This document shows positions 8,993-17,431 of a DNA stretch of 48,499 bases, piece by piece. Both the position numbers and the translations under genes were made by a program. Source of the DNA: an uncultured Marinomonas sp. (GTDB taxonomy: Bacteria; Pseudomonadota; Gammaproteobacteria; Pseudomonadales; Marinomonadaceae); NCBI GenBank assembly GCA_947493575.1, contig CANLRQ010000023.1, forward strand, positions 1 through 48,499. The letters are read 5' to 3'. The notes under the pieces were generated by a model that was given only the letters and a program-made list of their open reading frames with translations, ran no database searches and was not told where the DNA came from. Position 1 is the first letter of the stretch; every line of letters starts with the position of its first letter.

Positions 8993-10267
8993 ATGAATGG
9001 GATTTTTAGGCTACTGGCTATTATAGGGGGCTGTTGGGCGGCTAATGCCGTCACGGCGCCTGCAACTGAGTTTCAGACCGATAAAAGTGTGAGCAAACCT
9101 AGCGATTTGGTTGTTGCAATACGCGCTACTATGCTTAACCACCCAATGTTAAAAGGTAAACACTCCGAGGTTAATGTGCAGGAATATGCCGTGTCTACAG
9201 CGAAAGCAGCACGATACCCTAGCCTTTCACTCGCCGTGGATAATGTAGACGATGACTATGACCGAGCAACACTGCGTCTAGATCAACCTCTGTGGGCGTT
9301 TGGAAAAATTGATAATGCCATTGACATAGCCGAGTCGAGAGTGGATACCGAACATTGGCGTTTACTCGATATTCAACGCCAGTTGCTTGAAGATACGGCA
9401 ACAAGTTATGCAAAAATTGAAGGCATAAAGCAAAGAGCGGAAGTTGCACAGCATAATATTGAGGCTCATACCGGGTACTATGAGCGCATAGAGCGTCGTC
9501 ACAAAGGCGCTTTATCATCAGAAGTGGATGTTCGGTTGGCCCATGCACGTTTATTGCAAGCTCAAACAGAATTACAGTCTATTGAAGGTGAGCTTGCCGT
9601 TGCACAAGCTGACCTGCTTGCATTAACGCAAGTTCAGGTGTCTACCGAAGAAAACGTTTCTCCTGTATTAACTAACCTACCGTCTGTAGACCATATTGAG
9701 CGGTTAGCAATAACTAAAGGGGCGGATATTGGCTTAAAAAAGCAATTGCTTCAGATTATTAGCCTAGAGGTTAAATCTGAAAAATTAGCGGTGTTGCCAA
9801 CCCTCTCCTTTAGAATGGAGAAAGATATACTGGATCACCCTAACAATGACGGTTTACGTGTAGGGTTAAGTTTAGAAGCACGTTTAGATGGTATGGGCTT
9901 TAGCGCTATGGGTCGTGTTAATGGCGCAAAAGCCCAGTTAAGTGCAGCACAATATGATCTTGATAACACAATTGTTGAGATGCGTCGTCGTGTGAGTTCA
10001 CTGATGCTAACTCGCCAAGTACAAAAGCAACTCATTAATGTACAAAAGCCAACAGTTGAAGCAATGCAAGAAACACTCGCTTCTTTTTTACGACAATATG
10101 AAACGGGGCGTAAGAGTTGGTTAGAGGTGTTAAATACGCAAAGAGAATTGAACACATTACAAAGCCAATTAGTGCAGTCTGAAAATGATTGGCTTGTTTT
10201 ATCTTTACGTGTTGCAGCACTCTCGGGGGGCTTAGACCATTTAGCTGGATTAAATCAAGATGAATGA
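8993..10267 (+). CDS. TolC-family outer membrane channel of type I secretion
   Basis: 424 residues when started at ATG 8993. A TTG at 8960 is in frame, but starting at 8993 puts a proper signal peptide at the N-terminus (MNGIFRLLAIIGGCWAANA), so I prefer it. The rest is the long alpha-helical, heptad-rich pattern of outer membrane efflux proteins: a motif such as LDQPLWAFGKIDNAID early, a repeated two-half structure, and a C-terminal YETGRKSWLEVLNTQRELN typical of the TolC/LapE group. It forms the trimeric channel through the outer membrane for the ABC/HlyD pair downstream. Its stop codon overlaps the exporter start (ATGAATGA), indicating translational coupling. The likely cargo is the adhesin at 1-5238. 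Confidence 0.88.
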   Translation: MNGIFRLLAIIGGCWAANAVTAPATEFQTDKSVSKPSDLVVAIRATMLNHPMLKGKHSEVNVQEYAVSTAKAARYPSLSLAVDNVDDDYDRATLRLDQPLWAFGKIDNAIDIAESRVDTEHWRLLDIQRQLLEDTATSYAKIEGIKQRAEVAQHNIEAHTGYYERIERRHKGALSSEVDVRLAHARLLQAQTELQSIEGELAVAQADLLALTQVQVSTEENVSPVLTNLPSVDHIERLAITKGADIGLKKQLLQIISLEVKSEKLAVLPTLSFRMEKDILDHPNNDGLRVGLSLEARLDGMGFSAMGRVNGAKAQLSAAQYDLDNTIVEMRRRVSSLMLTRQVQKQLINVQKPTVEAMQETLASFLRQYETGRKSWLEVLNTQRELNTLQSQLVQSENDWLVLSLRVAALSGGLDHLAGLNQDE

Positions 10268-12554
10268 TGCGATGACAGAGCAACAACACGCGAGTAAAAA
10301 AATGCATAGCCCGACAAGAGACGATGAGTTATTAAGTAAACCTTTACCTGCGCAAGTCTTGAAGCTGCTTTTTGATCGTTTAGGTATTTCCGTGCAAACA
10401 GGCGCATTAACACAAGCGTGTGAACAAGCTCAGACGGCACTTCAAGAAACGTCCCCGTCCCCTGCTCAGCGTTTTAGTTTCATTGCTCATGCATTGAAAC
10501 TACAGGGAGTGCAAGCGGCACAGTTAAGGTGGACTCGCCTTGATAAACGACGTTTACCCGCGTTAATTTTTTATCAAAGTCAGTGGCAATATATTGAAAA
10601 AACGAAAGATGAAACGTTTACTTTAACGAATGATCGTGGTGTTTCTATCTGCTGTACAGCAGAGGCATTAGAAAACGGCATTGTGCTGTGGTTACGTACT
10701 CCCAAAAAAAAGGAAGAGAGTTCTGCTTTCTCGCTTAAGGGAAATATTGCGGCACGTTTGGTTTTATCTGAAATGTTTAAAACCCGTCGCTGGTTGGTTG
10801 ATATTATTATTGCCACCGTAGTCATTAATTTTTTAGCGATAGCAACGTCTATATTTGCGATGCAAGTGTATGACAGGGTCGTGCCGACATTGGCTTATTC
10901 CACATTAACTACACTCGTTACAGGTATGTTTATTGTGCTGTCGTTAGACTGGCTGCTTAAAACCATTCGTGCCAGAACTCTTGATAGTGTGAGTTGTGCT
11001 GTTGACAAAGCAGTTTCACAGCAAGTTTTTGATCATGTTATGCGCCTTCAGCTTGATACACGCCCACGTAGTTTAGGTACGCTAGCGGCACAAGTGGGTG
11101 GTTTAGATTCAGTGCGACAATTTTTCAGCTCAGGCATAGTGTTTGCTCTAGTTGATATGCCTTTTGCACTGTTTTTTATTGCCTTTATCACGCTTATTGG
11201 TGGCCCTATCGGTTGGGTTTACATGTTGTTGTTACCCATTGCGGCAACGTTAGGTTGGGTTACTCAAAGACGTTTACGTCGTTTATTAAAACAGCAGATG
11301 ATACGTTCAAATGAAAGACAGGGGTTGTTGGTTGATGTTATACAAGGCGCAGAATCTATCCGCAGTAATAATGCGAGTTGGCGTTTTTCTGAGTTATGGC
11401 AGGAAATAACATTGACTATTTCTCGCTATAATATCCGCCAAAAAGCGATCAGTAACATTGCAACGGTTACGACTGGCAGCCTATCTACAGTCGCTTATGT
11501 GTGCGCGATTGTTGTGGGTGTAGGACAAATTGAGTCGGGGAACCTTACGATGGGCGCTCTGATTGCATGTAGCATACTCGGTGGTCGAGTAATTGGGCCT
11601 GTCTCTCAAAGCATTCAATATTTAACACAATGGCAAAATGTGTCTCAGGCATTAGATATGGTGAACCAAGTGTTAGTACTTGACAGTGAACGCAAAGCTG
11701 GACAAAACCTATTATTACCTGAAAAATCGCCTGAGAGTATTGAGTTGTCTGAGTTAACATTCTCTTATCCAGAAACGCCCGTACGGCAGTTAAATATCGC
11801 CAATTTACATTTTAAAGCAGGCGAACGTATTGCTGTGCTTGGCGCAATAGGCTCGGGTAAATCTACCTTACTTAAAGTATTGGCAGGGCTGTATAGGCCC
11901 AGCGAAGGCCGTGTTCGTTTAGGTAATGCCGATTTATGGGAAATTGATCCAAATGTTGTCGCCAATGATGTGAGTTATCTCCCACAAAATGTACACCTTT
12001 TTAAAGGGAGTTTACGTAGTAATTTAGTACTCTCGGGTGAGGTTAGTGATTCACACTTATTAGATGTTTCAACCGAATTAGGTATTGACCGTATTGCTCA
12101 AGACAGCCCTATGGGTATGGACTTGGCAATTAGTGAAGGCGGAGAAGGTCTCTCTGGTGGGCAACGTCAATTGGTAGGTTTAGGGCGAATTTTTTTAGCT
12201 CAGCCGAAAATATGGTTGTTGGATGAACCAACCGCATCGCTTGATGGTGAAAGCGAAAAGCAAGTGCTTCAAGCATTGCAAAAACACGTAAAGCCAGACG
12301 ATATTTTAATTATATCAACTCATCGCCCTGCGTTAGCTAAGCAATTAGCATCAAGAGTGATTGTAATGGATCGTGGTGAGATTAAAGCAGATGGTAAACC
12401 TGAAACAGTACTTCCGACAATGATGGCGAGAAAAAGCGCTGGTAACGGTTTGGCTCAACGAAAGTTACCAAATCATGCATCAAGCAAGGAACAGGGAAAT
12501 AACGTGAGTTTTAACCCAGCTAACATGAATAAAGGTTCAATTAATGTTATTTAA
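10260..12554 (+). CDS. Type I secretion ABC exporter with degenerate C39-like domain
   Basis: 764 residues. An N-terminal domain (about 25-145) aligns in position with the C39 peptidase domain of bacteriocin exporters but has no Cys in the catalytic segment, so it is a C39-like domain that binds rather than cleaves substrate, as in HlyB/LapB-type exporters. A membrane domain (about 170-450) has six probable helices. The ATPase domain has Walker A GAIGSGKST near residue 527, signature LSGGQ near 630, Walker B IWLLDEP near 650 and switch His in ISTHRP. It energises one-step export across both membranes with the TolC-like and HlyD-like neighbours. It overlaps both genes (8 bases before, 11 bases after). 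The lack of a peptidase means cargo should keep its full length and carry a C-terminal signal. Confidence 0.9.
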   Translation: MNDAMTEQQHASKKMHSPTRDDELLSKPLPAQVLKLLFDRLGISVQTGALTQACEQAQTALQETSPSPAQRFSFIAHALKLQGVQAAQLRWTRLDKRRLPALIFYQSQWQYIEKTKDETFTLTNDRGVSICCTAEALENGIVLWLRTPKKKEESSAFSLKGNIAARLVLSEMFKTRRWLVDIIIATVVINFLAIATSIFAMQVYDRVVPTLAYSTLTTLVTGMFIVLSLDWLLKTIRARTLDSVSCAVDKAVSQQVFDHVMRLQLDTRPRSLGTLAAQVGGLDSVRQFFSSGIVFALVDMPFALFFIAFITLIGGPIGWVYMLLLPIAATLGWVTQRRLRRLLKQQMIRSNERQGLLVDVIQGAESIRSNNASWRFSELWQEITLTISRYNIRQKAISNIATVTTGSLSTVAYVCAIVVGVGQIESGNLTMGALIACSILGGRVIGPVSQSIQYLTQWQNVSQALDMVNQVLVLDSERKAGQNLLLPEKSPESIELSELTFSYPETPVRQLNIANLHFKAGERIAVLGAIGSGKSTLLKVLAGLYRPSEGRVRLGNADLWEIDPNVVANDVSYLPQNVHLFKGSLRSNLVLSGEVSDSHLLDVSTELGIDRIAQDSPMGMDLAISEGGEGLSGGQRQLVGLGRIFLAQPKIWLLDEPTASLDGESEKQVLQALQKHVKPDDILIISTHRPALAKQLASRVIVMDRGEIKADGKPETVLPTMMARKSAGNGLAQRKLPNHASSKEQGNNVSFNPANMNKGSINVI

Positions 12555-13758
12555 TAGCTTTTTTGCAGATGATGACGTGAGTGATACAAAAAAAATCACT
12601 CACTTAGAAGGGTATTACCAACGAAATTATTCTCTTGTTTTATGGGGTTTATTAATAGGATTAAGTATTTTCGTTGCTTGGTCTTCAGTGTTTAAAATTG
12701 ATCAAGTAGCGAGAGCTACGGGAGAAGTTATTGCCAGCAGCCGCGTGCAAATCATTCAATCTGTTGATGGGGGGGTTTTGTCAACCTTGCATGTTAAAGA
12801 GGGAGATAGAGTAAAAGCAGGACAAGTGTTAGCTACGTTAGATAAAACCCGCATCGGTGCGGCAGTAAAGGAAGTTGATGTGCGCTTATCCGCCTTAAAA
12901 GCGAAAGCGACGAGGCTACGAGCAGAAGTCGTAGGCAGCGACAGTTTAACATTTCCAGCCGATGTATTGCGTTTCCCTGAATTAGTTAAGGTTGAAAGCG
13001 CATTGTTTGAACAAAAGGTGACGGGGTTATCTGAAGAGCTACGTACACTTAAAGTTGCGGTTGATTTAGCCAATGAAGAAGCCGAGTTGATTAAAAAATT
13101 ATCACGTTCAGGCGATGTTAACCGTAGTGAAGTAATTCGCTCAGCGCGTGCATTGAACGATGCAAAAGCAAACTTGATTAATCGTAAAAATCAATATCTT
13201 GAGCAAGTCAGTGTTGATCTTGCTAAAGCGGAAGATGAAATCGCCCAAAATGTACAAATATTAACGCAGCGACAGCAGCAACTAGAAGACAGCGTTTTTA
13301 TTTCGTCGATCAATGGCATTGTTAAGAATGTCAGCGTTACTACCTTAGGGGGCGTTTTGCGCGGTGGTGATGAGTTAATGCAAATTATCCCACTTGATGA
13401 TGATTTAATCATTGAAGCAAAAATTAGCCCTGCCGATATCGCTCAGGTAAAAAAAGGGTTGTCGGCAACCATTCGATTCGATCCTTTTGATTATACAATA
13501 TACGGTGGTGTTATTGGCGAGGTTGTGTACGTTAGCGGTGATACATTAAAGGAAAATAAAGGTCAGGGAGAAGAGATTTATTATCGCGTTCATGTAACGA
13601 GTTCAAGTACTCCTGTGACAACTACATCAGGAAGAACACTGGAAATACTACCTGGCATGACCGCACAAGTTGATATTAAAACAAGTGATAGAACCGTGAT
13701 GAACTATTTATTAAAGCCCTTGAAAAAGACATTGTCGGAGTCTTTTGGAGAACGGTGA
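12544..13758 (+). CDS. HlyD-family periplasmic adaptor of type I secretion
   Basis: 404 residues. A short cytoplasmic tail is followed by one membrane helix (about 30-50, VLWGLLIGLSIFVAWSSVF), a lipoyl half with GEVIASSRVQIIQSVDGG near 60, a long coiled coil (about 105-250), the second lipoyl half (VFISSINGIVKNVSVTTLGG) and a beta-barrel domain ending near residue 390. This is the standard membrane-fusion layout; it bridges the ABC exporter in the inner membrane and the TolC-like channel. The start overlaps the exporter's end, and AAGG lies 8 bases before the ATG. Last gene of the operon: the C-terminal codons (SFGER) contain one arm of a possible hairpin that pairs with 13811-13820. Confidence 0.9.
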   Translation: MLFNSFFADDDVSDTKKITHLEGYYQRNYSLVLWGLLIGLSIFVAWSSVFKIDQVARATGEVIASSRVQIIQSVDGGVLSTLHVKEGDRVKAGQVLATLDKTRIGAAVKEVDVRLSALKAKATRLRAEVVGSDSLTFPADVLRFPELVKVESALFEQKVTGLSEELRTLKVAVDLANEEAELIKKLSRSGDVNRSEVIRSARALNDAKANLINRKNQYLEQVSVDLAKAEDEIAQNVQILTQRQQQLEDSVFISSINGIVKNVSVTTLGGVLRGGDELMQIIPLDDDLIIEAKISPADIAQVKKGLSATIRFDPFDYTIYGGVIGEVVYVSGDTLKENKGQGEEIYYRVHVTSSSTPVTTTSGRTLEILPGMTAQVDIKTSDRTVMNYLLKPLKKTLSESFGER

Positions 13759-13810
13759 TAAAAACACGATAAGCCTAGCAAAACCAAAACCTCTGCATAG
13801 GCATAACACA

Positions 13811-13859
13811 CTCCAAAAGAGCAAAACAATGAGAACCACCCTGTTTCGCTCTTTTGGAG
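13811..13859 (+). terminator. 18-bp inverted repeat, likely transcription end of the secretion operon
   Basis: Arms 13811-13828 and 13842-13859 match at 17 of 18 positions around a 13-base loop. The left arm's first ten bases (13811-13820) are also the exact complement of 13741-13750, inside the end of the HlyD gene, so two alternative stems are possible. There is no long T-run after the right arm. Confidence 0.45.
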
Positions 13860-13983
13860 CCTAGCTAAATCAAAACCCAAAGTACCAGTGGCAACAGCAG
13901 ATACAGCTCGAAACCTCTTTCTACACACGCATTCCAAATATAAGAATAGTGACAGTTATCAATCAATTGATATGTTATTTGAG

Positions 13984-14002
13984 AAAGCGTATTACGCTTT
14001 TT
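13984..14002 (+). terminator. Small terminator-like hairpin
   Basis: A 7-bp stem, AAAGCGT with ACGCTTT (loop ATT), followed by T residues. Weak by stem length but in the right place to stop leftover transcription from the secretion operon before the converging permease gene. Confidence 0.4.
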
Positions 14003-14185
14003 CCCTTGATGTTTCCAATCGTCTAAAAACTGTATTAATGAATCAATATTATCACGCTATGTATACATAGTGCCATTCGCTCATTCATCCTTTTTAGCCC
14101 TCGCTAAAACACTGCACCTTCGAATTAAGCAAGTAGTACATCACTTCATTAGACAGTGTTTTAGGGAGAGTAGAACCGCCAGCCT

Positions 14186-15208
14186 CTACGCCTTAATGTT
14201 CAAATAACGTTTTTGTAGCTGAAAGACAATCAGTCCCGCTAAAACCACGGCACTCGCTTGGTATAAAAAGCCCATCATATCGGAATGATCACCATGGGCC
14301 AGTTGCATTTCCCATTGAAATAATTCAAATAAATAGTCCAATAACAAACCCGAGCTCACCGCACTAACGACAATCGCAATGAGATAAATTACCAACTCAC
14401 GTTTGCCTAATTCATTTTTAATCACCATTAACGTCGCTATGTTAGTTGCTGGGCCTGTCAGCATAAATACCAAGGCTGCGCCGGGAGTAATGCCAGACAA
14501 TAACAACCCAACAGCCAAAGGTGTAGACGCCGTAGCACAGATGTACATAGGCACAGAAATTAACACGATGACCAACATGGCAAACACACCTTGACCGTAT
14601 TGCGTTAAAAAGTTTTCCGGCACAAACGTGGTCACTACCGCAGCGAAAAAGATACCGATCAAAAACCACACCATAAAATCGCGCAGCAGCTTGCCATATC
14701 CAAAAACAAAGGCGGCTTTCACTTTATCCAATAACTTAATGGGTTGTTCTACTTTTTTATGACAACAACTTTTTTTAACCGGTTCTGCTGTTACTCTTTC
14801 TTCTGGTTGATCAACAGATCCAAACATTGCCACTAACGAACCCGCAACAATGGCAGAAAAAATAGCGGCAATGGGACGAGCAATCATCATTACCGGCCCC
14901 ATTAGAGCGTAAGTGATTCCAACTGAATCAACGCCCGTTTCAGGAGTAGAAACGAGGAAGCTTGCGGTACTTGCTTTACTGGCCCCACTCCGCCTAATGC
15001 CCATGGCAACAGGAATGACAGAACAGGAGCACAAAGGTAGAGGCGCTCCAATAAAGGCAGCCGTGACAACAGAGTTACGTTTCCCCAGTGTTGATTCAAT
15101 CCACTTTTTAGGCACTAACTGATGAATCACTCCAGCAATCAGCATACCTACTAATAAAAAGGGAGCGGATTCAATAAACAAAACCATAAAGTTCATTATA
15201 AATTCCAT
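14186..15208 (-). CDS. SO_0444-type Cu/Zn efflux permease (YraQ/DUF318 family)
   Basis: 340 residues when started at 15208, where GGGAGGAG sits just upstream; a longer frame to 15232 lacks such a site. About eight membrane helices in two halves. Conserved family blocks are GAPLPLCSCSVIPVAMGIRRSGAS near residue 60 and the repeat LTGPATNIATLMVIKNELG in the second half; the central loop has a Cys-Cys-His stretch (KKSCCHKK), which fits soft-metal handling. Members next to MerR-type regulators are annotated as Cu/Zn efflux proteins. The MerR gene lies immediately upstream with its stop at 15210, so both are one transcript driven by the MerR promoter at 15660-15691. The exact metal is not decided by sequence. 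Confidence 0.8.
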   Translation of the reverse strand: MEFIMNFMVLFIESAPFLLVGMLIAGVIHQLVPKKWIESTLGKRNSVVTAAFIGAPLPLCSCSVIPVAMGIRRSGASKASTASFLVSTPETGVDSVGITYALMGPVMMIARPIAAIFSAIVAGSLVAMFGSVDQPEERVTAEPVKKSCCHKKVEQPIKLLDKVKAAFVFGYGKLLRDFMVWFLIGIFFAAVVTTFVPENFLTQYGQGVFAMLVIVLISVPMYICATASTPLAVGLLLSGITPGAALVFMLTGPATNIATLMVIKNELGKRELVIYLIAIVVSAVSSGLLLDYLFELFQWEMQLAHGDHSDMMGFLYQASAVVLAGLIVFQLQKRYLNIKA

Positions 15209-15209
15209 A

Positions 15210-15629
15210 CTATTCTCCTCCCGTAATATCATTACCGTTTTCTAATGCATCAATAATGGTGCAAAACTCTGCGCTTTCTTCCCCACCACAACAATATCGC
15301 TCTAACTGAATTAAGGTGGCTTGCATTTGTTTTAATCGTTGAATCTGCTCTTCGATTTCTTTCACCTTAACACCAGTAATTTGCTTCGCTTCTGCGCAAA
15401 CATGGTGGCTTTTGTCGTTTTTTATCGCCAACAAGGAAGAGGTTTCCGACAAACTAAACCCGCAGGCTTTGCTGCGTTTAATAAATTTCGCCGTAATTAA
15501 ATCATCCTGAGAATAGTGACGGTAGTTATTTTCACCCCTCTTTGACGGTTTCAGTAAACCTTCTTTCTCATAATATCGCAGTGTATGAGCACTAATGCCT
15601 GACAGCTTTTCCAAGTCCCCAATCTTCAT
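15210..15629 (-). CDS. MerR-family metal-responsive activator (ZntR-like)
   Basis: 139 residues. N-terminal winged helix-turn-helix with KLSGISAHTLRYYEKEGLLKP, central dimer helix (about 75-110), and a C-terminal metal loop RYCCGGEESAEFCTIIDALENG. The Cys-Cys pair followed by a further Cys about ten residues on resembles the zinc site of ZntR (which also uses a His), while the single-copper CueR type has a different loop. An extra Cys lies mid-protein (SHHVCAEAKQITGVKV). It should bind its own promoter and, with metal, untwist the over-long spacer to turn on itself and the permease. Zinc or a related divalent ion is inference. Confidence 0.87.
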   Translation of the reverse strand: MKIGDLEKLSGISAHTLRYYEKEGLLKPSKRGENNYRHYSQDDLITAKFIKRSKACGFSLSETSSLLAIKNDKSHHVCAEAKQITGVKVKEIEEQIQRLKQMQATLIQLERYCCGGEESAEFCTIIDALENGNDITGGE

Positions 15630-15659
15630 AAAAACACCTACTCTTCATTCAATAAGCTT

Positions 15660-15691
15660 ATGATAGACCTTAGAGCATACTTTAAGGTCAA
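15660..15691 (-). promoter_or_regulatory. MerR-type promoter and operator for the regulator-permease pair
   Basis: Read on the minus strand: -35 TTGACC (15686-15691), a 20-base spacer, -10 TATCAT (15660-15665). The spacer contains an inverted repeat GACCTTA/TAAGGTC (15666-15672 and 15683-15689). A 19-20 base spacer with a centred dyad is the hallmark of MerR-activated promoters. Confidence 0.85.
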
Positions 15692-15739
15692 GTGTTTTTA
15701 TTTTCGATCACAACCTAATCGGTATTTACGTTTAATACG

Positions 15740-16378
15740 CTAAATTTCTTCCCTAAGTTGAGATAAAAAGGCTTTCATAAAGGCTTCACGTTTTTTTCCT
15801 TCTTCTTGAGCAACAGCCGTATTAAGCGTTTTCGAGATACTAAAAAGCTTGGTATAAAAATGATCTATTGTGTAGTGCGCATCATCCGGTGAACGCGTTT
15901 CGCAAAAAGGATCGTCAGATGAGTAAAGGGGCCTATTTAATGCACCACTTACTTGCATACAACGCGCTACACCAACCGCACCTAATGCATCTAGCCGATC
16001 AGCATCTTGCACAATCTTAGCTTCTAATGTTCTAGGTAGAATGTTTGCACTGAAGCTATGCGCCGTGATCGCGTGATGAATATCTTCTAAATAAACAGAT
16101 GGGTACTGAATGCTAGCAAGAAAATCGATTGCTTTATCCCCTGCCATTTTGGAGGCTTGCGCTCGATCTGGATGATTTTTCGGTAACGAAACACAATCAT
16201 GCAGCCATGCAGCAGGAATCACAACCGCAAGCTCTGCTTGTGCTTCAATCGCCAGTTGAATTGCAACTTTCACTACTCTTTTTAAATGATTGATATCATG
16301 TGCCGCATCGGCATGCATGTCCTTAATTAAAAAAGATAAAAAGGAAGATTCGTATTGCGTCACATGTTCAAGTTTCAT
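15740..16378 (-). CDS. HD-domain phosphohydrolase (YedJ-like)
   Basis: 212 residues. The HD metal site is visible: His in AHDINHLKRV near residue 27, the HD pair in AAWLHDCVSLPK near 60, a further His in ITAHSFSAN, and the closing Asp in IVQDADRLDALGAVGVAR near 125. This spacing and the C-terminal DDAHYTIDHFYTKLFSISKTLNT match the YedJ group of stand-alone HD hydrolases, which act on phosphate esters or nucleotides; the natural substrate is not established. It is a single gene. No strong ribosome site precedes the ATG. Confidence 0.82.
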   Translation of the reverse strand: MKLEHVTQYESSFLSFLIKDMHADAAHDINHLKRVVKVAIQLAIEAQAELAVVIPAAWLHDCVSLPKNHPDRAQASKMAGDKAIDFLASIQYPSVYLEDIHHAITAHSFSANILPRTLEAKIVQDADRLDALGAVGVARCMQVSGALNRPLYSSDDPFCETRSPDDAHYTIDHFYTKLFSISKTLNTAVAQEEGKKREAFMKAFLSQLREEI

Positions 16379-16473
16379 AAAGGGAATGTCTTTTGTTATC
16401 TAAATAAATCAAGAGGAGAATAGCTTAACGAAAACCTTGCATGAAGTCATGAGCGACAAGACCATAAGACTAG

Positions 16474-16869
16474 GCAAAAACAGACGAAAACAAAGCCATT
16501 GTTACAGATTTTGTTAACTCTATTCTAATCAAAGGCGAAATGGACAAATTGACAAGCTTCATATCCCCTAAAGAAGGCGGATATATCCAACACAATACAG
16601 TAGTAGCAGACGATTTAAGCGGCCTAGGCGCAGCACTTGGCGCGCTAGCAGAACAAGGTATGCCAATGATCTATTCTGCTAATCACAAAATTCTAGGTGA
16701 AGGTAACTTTGTTCTAGCAATCAGTGAAGGTGAATTCCTGAAAAAACATGTCGCTTTCTATGACTTATTCCGTTTAGAGAACGGCATGATCGTAGAACAC
16801 TGGGATACCGTCGAAGCGATTCCTGCTAAGTCAGATTGGAAAAATAACAACGGTAAATTTAACTTCTAA
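16474..16869 (+). pseudogene. C-terminal half of a SnoaL-like (NTF2-fold) protein, 5' truncated
   Basis: The homologous-looking frame is open from 16474 (after TAG) through TENKAIV-like sequence (DENKAIVTDFVNSILIKG) to ATG 16540 and on to 16869. The part from 16540 is a 109-codon open frame. Blocks such as YIQHN, NHKILGEGNFVLAISEG, FYDLFRLENGMIVEHWDT and the tail WKNNNGKF belong to SnoaL-like NTF2-fold proteins that, as I recall, often carry a second related domain before this one. Here that N-terminal part is missing, and three in-frame stops (16450, 16465, 16471) precede the homology. No ribosome site is seen before 16540. It may be a decayed gene, or a short protein translated from 16540. 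Confidence 0.6.
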
Positions 16870-16899
16870 GCCGTCACCAACAATTTAGTCAATATACTG

Positions 16900-16931
16900 A
16901 AAAAGGTGCTAAGCAATTAGCACCTTTTTTT
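16900..16931. terminator. Bidirectional rho-independent terminator
   Basis: Stem GGTGCTAA (16905-16912) with TTAGCACC (16917-16924), 4-base loop, flanked by an A-run on the left and seven T on the right, so it can stop transcription from both the SnoaL-like remnant and the converging peptidase gene. Confidence 0.9.
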
Positions 16932-16978
16932 AAAAAACCCATATCTAAAGAAATGTTAAGTAAAACAACTCAATACCA

Positions 16979-17392
16979 TCACATCACCTCAATAAACCAC
17001 TTTGGTTCCATCGCATCAAAATCCGTTCTCTTATTCGAGGCTAAATAACTGGAGGAGTCCAAGACAAACGCGTCTCCACCCACACGTTTAAATACAACCC
17101 AGTGCCAAACATATTTACCTTGTTCTTGATGATGTTTAATCGACAATAAAGCCGTGCAGGGCAAGCTCGACCAAGAAACAAAAGGAGTTTCGCCTTTAGA
17201 CGTTGCCACACCAGCTTCCATTAACAACCTTCTAACATACCCAGTATCTGACCAAAGAGAGGGATCGGTTGCAAAAATGCCCATGGCGTTTGCCCTCTCT
17301 TTCATTTCAGAATAGGTTTTACCTAAAATATTCGCTACAGATGCAATTCCACACCCTGTCGCTTCTTCCTGAATAACGGGTTTCAATTCCAC
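16979..17392 (-). CDS. Stand-alone C39-like papain-fold cysteine peptidase
   Basis: 137 residues. The order of catalytic blocks fits a C39/papain-like fold: QEEATGCGIASVANILG (Gln and nucleophile Cys near 14), KYVWHWVVFKR (His near 97), then FVLDSSS (Asp near 111). No transporter domain is attached, unlike bacteriocin exporters. The start is uncertain: GTG at 17392 is only two bases after AAGGAG, whereas the TTG two codons later (17386) has normal spacing. Substrate unknown; it might trim a peptide or act on a small adduct. It is transcribed toward the terminator at 16900 and lies 39 bases after a GNAT gene in the same direction, perhaps one operon. Confidence 0.7.
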   Translation of the reverse strand: MELKPVIQEEATGCGIASVANILGKTYSEMKERANAMGIFATDPSLWSDTGYVRRLLMEAGVATSKGETPFVSWSSLPCTALLSIKHHQEQGKYVWHWVVFKRVGGDAFVLDSSSYLASNKRTDFDAMEPKWFIEVM

Positions 17393-17431
17393 AACTCCTT
17401 TTAAGTCATAATGTTCAGTTTTTACTTAAAT

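Larger units (their letters stand above)
13759..14185. other. Intergenic region after the secretion operon, hairpins but no convincing gene
   Basis: Between converging genes. It holds a strong inverted repeat (13811-13859), short direct repeats beginning AGCCTAGC (13772 and 13857) and a small terminator-like stem at 13984-14002. A 60-codon frame from GTG 13888 has no ribosome site and no recognisable family, so I do not call it. Confidence 0.5.

Noticed and set aside
13772..13877. AGCCTAGC repeats considered as integron attC sites
   Set aside because: No paired core sites of attC form and no cassette array or integrase.
13888..14070. 60-codon frame rich in Tyr after the secretion operon, thought of as a RaxX-like sulfated peptide
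   Set aside because: GTG start without ribosome site, overlaps a terminator-like stem, no leader or acidic context around Tyr strong enough to support it.
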